A stretch of DNA of 11,671 bases from Dinochytrium kinnereticum (lineage: Eukaryota > Chytridiomycota > Chytridiomycetes > Chytridiales > Chytridiaceae). Position numbers and translations under genes: made by a program. The DNA lies in contig JADGJT010000286.1 of NCBI GenBank assembly GCA_027604005.1, positions 1-11,671 on the forward strand, written 5' to 3'. This document shows, piece by piece, positions 7,079-11,671 of this stretch (positions within the stretch are counted from its first letter, which is position 1; every line of letters starts with the position of its first letter). The notes under the pieces are model-generated. The model was not told where the DNA came from. It made no database searches and worked only from the letters and a program-made list of their open reading frames with translations.

Positions 7079-9244
7079 ATGCAGACGACGACGACGACGA
7101 CGACGACGGCGATGACGGCCAACGCATCGACTGCTGATTCAACAGCCGAGCTCATCCACCTCACTGGCCTTCACCTCCTCCTCACCCCCACCGCCACCAC
7201 CACCTCCACCAACTTTGTGATCGTCATGGACGCCTCCCCCTCCGCATCAGCGACCAACACCCTCTTCCATCTTCGCCAGAAGATTGCTGCGCGGTTGAGA
7301 GCGCCCGAGCCCGACATCAACCTCTTCCGACTTGACGAGCCGCTCTCGCTGTTTGATCCTCGAGTGGATCCGGTGGTTCTGCGGACCGACCTGCGGGAGA
7401 TGAGACGGCAGGATGAGGTTGATGAGATGGTGTTTGGCGGTCGAGGCGCTGATGCTGCCGTGGAGACGGATGAGGTCCTGCTGCTTCCTTACGATGTGAC
7501 GAGGCTGTTTCGGTGCACATGGATATTGGATTTGTTTGTGCCTGTCACTGAATACTTTGGGGTCGTTGAAGGGGATGGGTGGCCGTCCCTTGGGATGCTC
7601 AAGATCTTGGTGACGGTTGGGAAGGAGCATGTTGGGATGGGTGGCGGGGAGAAGGGGTTGAGGGGTCAGGCGACCCGAAAGAGGATTCAGGAGGTGTTTG
7701 GTGTTGGTGATGTTGTGGACGACTTGACCTTGCCGGTGAAGGCACATGCATCATCACCTTGGGATGCCGTCTCGGCACCTCCCGCGGAGCCCACGATGGC
7801 CTGGTCAAAGGCATCGAGTCGCACATTTGTGCCGCCGAGGAGATTGCCGCCTTCCTCAGGAGGCAGTTGGTACGGTGATGCGAGGGAGGTCTCGACGGGA
7901 GAGGCAGCGTCGCTTTACTCACCGGCTGCTCTGGTTGAGGAGTATCAGCGATCTGCTTCCCTTGATTTGACCTTTCATCAAGCTCCGTTGAGACGATCCG
8001 ACACGTTTCGGCAACGACAGCAGACGGATCAGCACAGTTTGGTGGAGACGGCTTCGGTCGTCTCGTCCACTCTTGACGCTCCAAAGGTAGTTCATTTACC
8101 GGGGGTCGTGGTGGGGAAGGATCCCACCTCGTCGACCTTTGTGATGGTCGTGGAGGACAACGCCTCGCTTCCTTCCTTGCTGTTTCGTGTGGCCGATCGG
8201 ATCGGTCATCCCCGTGAGATGGTCCATCAGATTGTCCTGTTTGCATGGCCTGGAGGCGACACGGGGGGTGGCGTGGATTTGTTCGATGCAAGATTGAGGA
8301 GCGGGGAGGTGGTGAGAGGCGTTCAGAGCGTTGCTCCTAATCTGACGGTGGATGCTGATGGGGTTGTAAGGGAGACTGGGGTGCCGTTCACGGCGGGGGT
8401 CAGCAGACAGCCACAGTCCATGTTGAGGGGCTCGCGATTCTCGTTGTTTCCGTCTGGGGGTGGGGGGGGTGCCGGCGGGTTGACGAGGAAAAAGACTTTC
8501 TTGGGGCGACGAAAACATCTCCACCAAGAGCAGCAGCAGCAGCAGCACCGACCTTCCTCCTTCCCCTCTTCCAACCCCCTCCCAACCTTCACAACACCCC
8601 CCAAGATCTCGGACGTCATCCCGATCCTGTTCCCGGGCGTCGCGTGGATCCCACCCTCCCTCGCCATGGATCCGGCGGTCCCCGTCAGCTCCTTTTTCAA
8701 ACGATCCAAGACGGGGGGACCGTGGGATCCCACCCGATTGAGACTCTTTGTGTCCATTGATCCTTTGCAGCCTTTGATTGATTTCAGCGTTGTGTCGGGG
8801 GCCGGTGGGGGCGTTGGAGGAGGAGGAGGGATTGGGAGGGCGTGGACGAGGAGTGTTAGGAGTTTTGATGATGTGAGGTATGGGGAGGGGGCTGGGTTGG
8901 TTGGGGTTTCCCCAAGGGCTTCTTTTGATTCGTTTGGACCGGGCTTTCATGCGGATGCGGCGGTTGGAGGTGGTGTGAAGGTGGATGCGCCGATGACGCT
9001 TCATCGTGATGAAGGGGAGGTTGCCGGTGGCCAGAAGGATGCGTTGACGACTTTTCCACGTGGTGATGGGGGGATTGGAGTGAACATGGAGGCGCCGATG
9101 ACTTTTCAGCGTGGTGATGATGAGGGCGGCGTGGGAGGTGCGCAGGAGGGGGGAAGTGGTCTCAGGGGTGGTAGCGAGGAGGTGAAGGTGTTTGGGTATG
9201 GATTTGTGGTTAATGCGGGTGCTGGACGCGGGAGGGGTGGATGA
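7079..9244 (+). CDS. Protein with two copies of an unnamed ubiquitin-like/Crinkler-header-like domain
   Basis: Single exon, 721 residues from the first in-frame ATG; the frame is open for 35 codons upstream but contains no ATG. After a Thr-rich start (T8 from an ACG repeat), domain copy 1 spans about residues 25-180: LIHLTGLHLLL, FVIVMD, TLFHLRQKIAARL (61-73), INLFRLDEPLSLFDPR (80-95), PVTEYFG (155-161), LKILVTV. A Ser/Pro-rich linker follows. Copy 2 spans about 337-561: VVHLPGVVVG, FVMVVED, LLFRVADRIG, IVLFAWPG...VDLFDARLR, then a low-complexity insert (Gly-rich, basic RKKTFLGRRK, Gln run), then PVSSFFK (535-541) and LRLFVSID. The tail is Gly-rich with three degenerate repeats (nt 8981-9145). 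The next plus-strand gene (10276-11293) carries one copy of the same domain. The strand/helix order resembles Crinkler (CRN/LFLAK) ubiquitin-like headers, but that is a resemblance judged by eye. No catalytic motif, signal peptide or membrane segment is seen. Function unknown. Confidence 0.8.
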   Translation: MQTTTTTTTTAMTANASTADSTAELIHLTGLHLLLTPTATTTSTNFVIVMDASPSASATNTLFHLRQKIAARLRAPEPDINLFRLDEPLSLFDPRVDPVVLRTDLREMRRQDEVDEMVFGGRGADAAVETDEVLLLPYDVTRLFRCTWILDLFVPVTEYFGVVEGDGWPSLGMLKILVTVGKEHVGMGGGEKGLRGQATRKRIQEVFGVGDVVDDLTLPVKAHASSPWDAVSAPPAEPTMAWSKASSRTFVPPRRLPPSSGGSWYGDAREVSTGEAASLYSPAALVEEYQRSASLDLTFHQAPLRRSDTFRQRQQTDQHSLVETASVVSSTLDAPKVVHLPGVVVGKDPTSSTFVMVVEDNASLPSLLFRVADRIGHPREMVHQIVLFAWPGGDTGGGVDLFDARLRSGEVVRGVQSVAPNLTVDADGVVRETGVPFTAGVSRQPQSMLRGSRFSLFPSGGGGGAGGLTRKKTFLGRRKHLHQEQQQQQHRPSSFPSSNPLPTFTTPPKISDVIPILFPGVAWIPPSLAMDPAVPVSSFFKRSKTGGPWDPTRLRLFVSIDPLQPLIDFSVVSGAGGGVGGGGGIGRAWTRSVRSFDDVRYGEGAGLVGVSPRASFDSFGPGFHADAAVGGGVKVDAPMTLHRDEGEVAGGQKDALTTFPRGDGGIGVNMEAPMTFQRGDDEGGVGGAQEGGSGLRGGSEEVKVFGYGFVVNAGAGRGRGG
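7085..7108 (+). repeat. (ACG)8 microsatellite encoding a Thr run
   Basis: Eight perfect ACG triplets right after the start codon of the 721-residue protein, translating to Thr3-Thr10. Being a coding triplet repeat, its length could vary without breaking the frame. Confidence 0.92.
8531..8545 (+). repeat. (CAG)5 repeat encoding a Gln run
   Basis: Five CAG codons inside the low-complexity insert that splits the second domain copy of the 721-residue protein; with the neighbouring Glu/Gln codons it gives a short Gln-rich segment. Confidence 0.85.
8981..9145 (+). repeat. Degenerate tandem repeat (three units, about 51-60 nt) in the protein tail
   Basis: Three successive in-frame units start near 8981, 9035 and 9086. 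They encode VDAPMTLHRDEGEVAGG, KDALTTFPRGDGGIGV and MEAPMTFQRGDDEGGVGG. The shared pattern is acidic residue, A(P)MT, L/F, x, R, (G)D, then Gly-rich. The units have diverged at DNA level, so this is an old or fast-changing duplication rather than a recent slippage event. Confidence 0.7.
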
Positions 9245-10275
9245 CGAGCAAGAGGTGGGGTAGATTTGGGAAGTCCTTTTTTTTTGCTTTTTCCGACCGT
9301 TCTCTGTTTGCTTTCGGAGGGGTTTTGCGCTCTCCTTTTTCGATCTTTTCTGTGGCCTCATAATCTGTGTGTTCATTTCTGACGTTGGTGGTTTGGCTTT
9401 TGGTTTTGTTTTTTTATGTGAGTTGTTGGCCCCAAGTTATTTTGTTTTCCCTTTTTGTAAACGGTTCCTGTTATCGTTTGTTTGTTTTTTTCTTATTTCG
9501 GGCGGGGGAGCTTTTCTCTCTCGTTTTTTCGTTTCTTTTTCTTTCTGGTGTTTTTTACGGTTTCGGTAGTTTAGCGACGGCGTCTGTCATTATCCATCCT
9601 TTAATCAACGTTTGAATCCGTTGGGACTTTTTTTGTTTTCTTTCGGTTGTGGTTCGGTCCTGGCTGTTCAGAGGCTGTGAATTGGATGCAATGGACCGCG
9701 CCAAACAAAGCATGTTCCAATGCTTTGGCTCTTGGTTCACCGCCAAAAGACACGCTGTTGCGTAAATCCCTGTGTGACTGGTGCTTCCTGATCGTGATCT
9801 GGAATGTGTGGTTCAAGCAGCTCCGCCGGTGCTCTGTCCATGCAATGGGGAGCACGACGCAGATGGGATGGACGGGCGGGCGACACGCCGTCGTCGTCGT
9901 CGCCGTCGTTGTCGTCGTCGGCGTCGTCGTCGATGGCTGCAGGTGGTTTGGAACTTTGGATGTCGCTGGGCCGACGGCTTTGACGGCTGCTGAGTTGAGT
10001 GACTTTGGTAAAGAGACAAGCCAGCGGGCGTGTCGCCAGGCAGAAAGAATTTTACGCTTGACGCCTGCCTCCCGTCGTCAAAGCGGCGCTAACGGAACCA
10101 CCATCTGCTGGCGTTCAACCTGAAGGAAGGACGCCCTCGGCTCCAGCGAGGACGTTGACGAGCTGACGTGCAGCGGTTGCAGAAAAAGAAGCAAAGGGGT
10201 CACGCTCTTCACTCACCGTCCGTTGAAAACAAAAAAACTGCAGTCCGCTCACTCCCCAAAACCGTTGAAGAATCC
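9245..10275. other. Intergenic region between the two paralogous genes
   Basis: About 1.03 kb. The first 400 bases are T-rich, as expected of a 3' flank. The middle holds mixed-composition sequence with no credible gene. From 9889 there is a CGT-repeat tract, and from about 9977 to 10165 several TTGACG/TGACG motifs. The last 50 bases before the ATG at 10276 are A- and C-rich and probably form the 5' leader of the next gene. The open frames here translate to repeat-derived or composition-biased sequence and were not called. Confidence 0.5.
9889..9932. repeat. CGT/CGC triplet repeat tract upstream of the downstream paralogue
   Basis: About 44 bases of CGT triplets with occasional CCG, TGT and GGC variants. 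A similar shorter tract (6945-6970) precedes the upstream paralogue, and both share a CGCCGTCGTCGTCGCCGTCG-like core. It lies about 340 bases before the ATG of the 247-residue protein gene. Confidence 0.85.
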
Positions 10276-11293
10276 ATGCCTCCCCTCCTCCTCCGCATTG
10301 TCGCCCTCTGCCAAGGGGACCCACCCCACAGAGCCTTCACGACACACCTGCCCCCAGACACCCCCATCTCGACGCTCCGTCAGCACATCTCCCACCGGCT
10401 TGGGAACGTCCCCGACTTCTCCATGACGCTGTTTTTGGTGCCTGAACCGGTTTGGCTGTTCAGGGATCGGAGGGTCTGTGAGGGGGTTGTGGGGTTGGGT
10501 GGAAGGGTGTTGGTGGATCCTTTTGTGAGGGTTGGGGAGGTGTTTGGGGTGTGTTGTTTGGGAGATGAGGGAATTGGGGAGGAGGTTTTGGAGGGGGATT
10601 TGTTGCATCTTGTGGTTGTTTTGGAGAGGAATCCGGGGGGGCCACCTTCTTATGAGGAGCTTAAAGGTGTGGTTTTCGTTCGTCCTGCTTTTTTTGTTTG
10701 TTGGTGCTATCACTTTTTTTTTCCTTTCTCTTTTTTCTTTTCTTATTTGTGTTTGCAATGGTGGACGAGATAAGCTGACTCTCTTTTTTCTGCTGTTTTC
10801 TTTTTTAACCCTTTCTTCTTCTTCTATTTTTTCTTTTCTTCTCATGGTAGAGAAACCTCTGGAGACGATAGCTGTTACGGACGACAAGAAGCAGCTTCAT
10901 CAGGTCTCGGTCTTGACTGATTTTGCGACCAAACTCTTGAAAGAGGAGGGTGGGACTTCGGTGAAGACGGGGCTCGCCGTGCCTTTGCTTGCACCTCCGA
11001 GGATCAACTCGAGGGGTGTGGTGGTGCCGCATTCTTTGGAGATGAGGACGACTCGAGAGGCGTTTCGTGAGTGACTTTTTGTTTGTTTTTCTTTTGTTGT
11101 TTTTTTTTTTTGTGGCTGACTGTGTGCCTTGCTTTTCTTTTTTTTTCTATATATAGCCATACCGCCTTCGAGAGATGCGTCGTTCAGTCATTTGGGGAGG
11201 ATGGATGGCTTGATGACTGAGTCGGATAGGGTAAGGAGCGGTTTGGACGTGATTATTCCCGCACGCAGTTCGTCCAGACAGTTGTTTGGGTGA
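10276..11293 (+). CDS. Protein with one N-terminal ubiquitin-like/Crinkler-header-like domain
   Basis: Three exons, 10276-10666, 10851-11066 and 11157-11293, both introns phase 1, giving 247 residues and TGA at 11291-11293. The ATG is the first in frame. The N-terminal domain covers about residues 4-119: LLLRIVALCQGDPPHRAF, then TLRQHISHRLG (33-43), MTLFLVPEPVWLFRDRR (50-66), DPFVRVGEVFG (81-91) and DLLHLVVVLERNP (108-120). Segment by segment this parallels both domain copies of the 721-residue neighbour (RVGEVFG, PVTEYFG and PVSSFFK are equivalent positions). The order (hydrophobic strand, G-rich turn, strand, helix, LFL segment, terminal hydrophobic strand then Pro) resembles Crinkler ubiquitin-like headers. 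The remaining part (KPLETIAVTDDKKQ...DFATKLLKEEGG, then a Ser/Arg-rich tail) matches no domain I know. No signal peptide or membrane segment is apparent. Function unknown; a relationship to Crinkler-type effectors is only a hypothesis. Confidence 0.82.
10667..10850 (+). other. Intron 1 of the 247-residue protein gene (184 nt)
   Basis: Donor GTGTGG at 10667 (non-optimal), strongly T-rich body, ATGGTAG acceptor ending at 10850. Phase 1; joining gives Glu and the smooth junction SYEELKEKPLETI. Unspliced reading ends at a stop about 105 bases into the intron. Confidence 0.82.
11067..11156 (+). other. Intron 2 of the 247-residue protein gene (90 nt)
   Basis: GTGAGT donor at 11067 and TATATATAG acceptor ending at 11156, with long T runs and GCTGAC as a possible branch site. 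Phase 1; joining gives a Pro codon (REAFPIPPSRD) and an open frame of 45 further codons to the TGA at 11291. Confidence 0.85.
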
Positions 11294-11671
11294 ATAGGTT
11301 GCCTAATGACATCGTTGGTCAGTTACACTGATGTGGTTGTTGCCCCTATTGCGATGCTGTTTTGCGTGCCTTTTTTTTTTTTTTTTGCAAACTGTGTGGG
11401 GGTGTGGGGGTTTCTATATGCTGATGCATGCTTGACTTTTCTTATTTTATTTTTTTTTTTGAGTTTGGATTATTGTACATACCCTAATCATATTAATACT
11501 TTGTTTGTTTGTTGTTTGGTTGTTTTTTTTTTGGAGCTATTCGCGGCATTATCTTGCCCAATGTCATTTCATGCGTGGTGGTTCTTTTTTCTTCTTTTTT
11601 TTGTTGTTGTTCCTTTTGCCTTCCTCTTGTGGTTGGTTTTGGAATAACGCTGTTGTGTTGAGTGTTTGTTT
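11294..11671. other. T-rich 3' flanking sequence, no gene seen
   Basis: The last 378 bases are dominated by T runs on the plus strand and TTTG/TTGTT motifs, like the other 3' flanks here. One 113-codon open frame translates to a Phe-rich, composition-driven sequence and is not credible as a gene. No RNA gene or element was recognised. Confidence 0.55.

Noticed and set aside
8096..9376. 426-codon minus-strand open frame opposite the 721-residue gene
   Set aside because: Composition-driven shadow: the plus strand has a domain copy found again in the neighbouring gene, whereas the minus translation is Arg/Pro/Ser-rich without any domain.
9800..9840. GGTTCAAGC, resembling a tRNA T-loop
   Set aside because: No matching acceptor, D-arm or anticodon arm could be found around it.
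9889..9932. Triplet repeat considered as a CRISPR-like or other repeat array
   Set aside because: It is a continuous microsatellite without repeat-spacer alternation, in a eukaryotic context.
9781..10019. Open frames over the CGT repeat giving Arg- or Val-rich peptides
   Set aside because: They are simple translations of a triplet repeat in intergenic DNA, with no gene context.

Overview
This window comes from a eukaryotic, most likely fungal, nuclear genome. The genes carry short spliceosomal introns (58 to about 215 nt) with GTGAG/GTAAG donors, CTAAC-like branch sites and CAG/TAG acceptors, separated by T-rich intergenic sequence. A von Willebrand factor type D protein with the GDPHY...TFDG signature, together with a Crinkler-header-like gene pair, points to an early-diverging zoosporic fungus (chytrid-like). 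That placement is an inference; no marker gene fixes the species.

Layout. (1) <1-1502, plus: the 3' part of a VWD-domain protein, presumably secreted; its beginning lies left of the window and it has one intron. (2) 1503-2315: intergenic DNA between two convergent genes. (3) 2316-3451, minus: a BTB/POZ-domain protein. The BTB-coding end and its last intron are clear; the middle of the gene model is unresolved. (4) 3452-4900: a 1.45-kb region between divergent genes with a long pyrimidine tract and a T23 run but no convincing gene. (5) 4901-6773, plus: a four-exon PINX1/Pxr1 orthologue, a nucleolar G-patch protein of ribosome biogenesis. (6) 7079-9244, plus: an intronless gene for a 721-residue protein of unknown function. 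(7) 9245-10275: intergenic, with a CGT-repeat tract. (8) 10276-11293, plus: a three-exon gene for a 247-residue protein of unknown function. (9) 11294-11671: T-rich flank.

The most interesting content is at the right. Genes 6 and 8 appear to share a roughly 120-160-residue domain. It occurs once in gene 8 and twice in gene 6, the second copy being split by a low-complexity insert. Its order of hydrophobic strands, the TLR..I..RL helix, the LF...EP..LF segment and the terminal hydrophobic strand resemble the ubiquitin-like header of Crinkler (CRN/LFLAK) proteins, but neither protein shows a recognisable effector domain behind it. This looks like a local family expansion of a poorly described domain.

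The genes show no operon-like functional link: a surface or secreted protein, a BTB adaptor, a ribosome-biogenesis factor and the two paralogous unknowns. A shared oddity is compositional: in every gene the sense strand is C-rich (C-ending codons) near the start or domain start and turns strongly G/T-rich (G-ending codons) further on.
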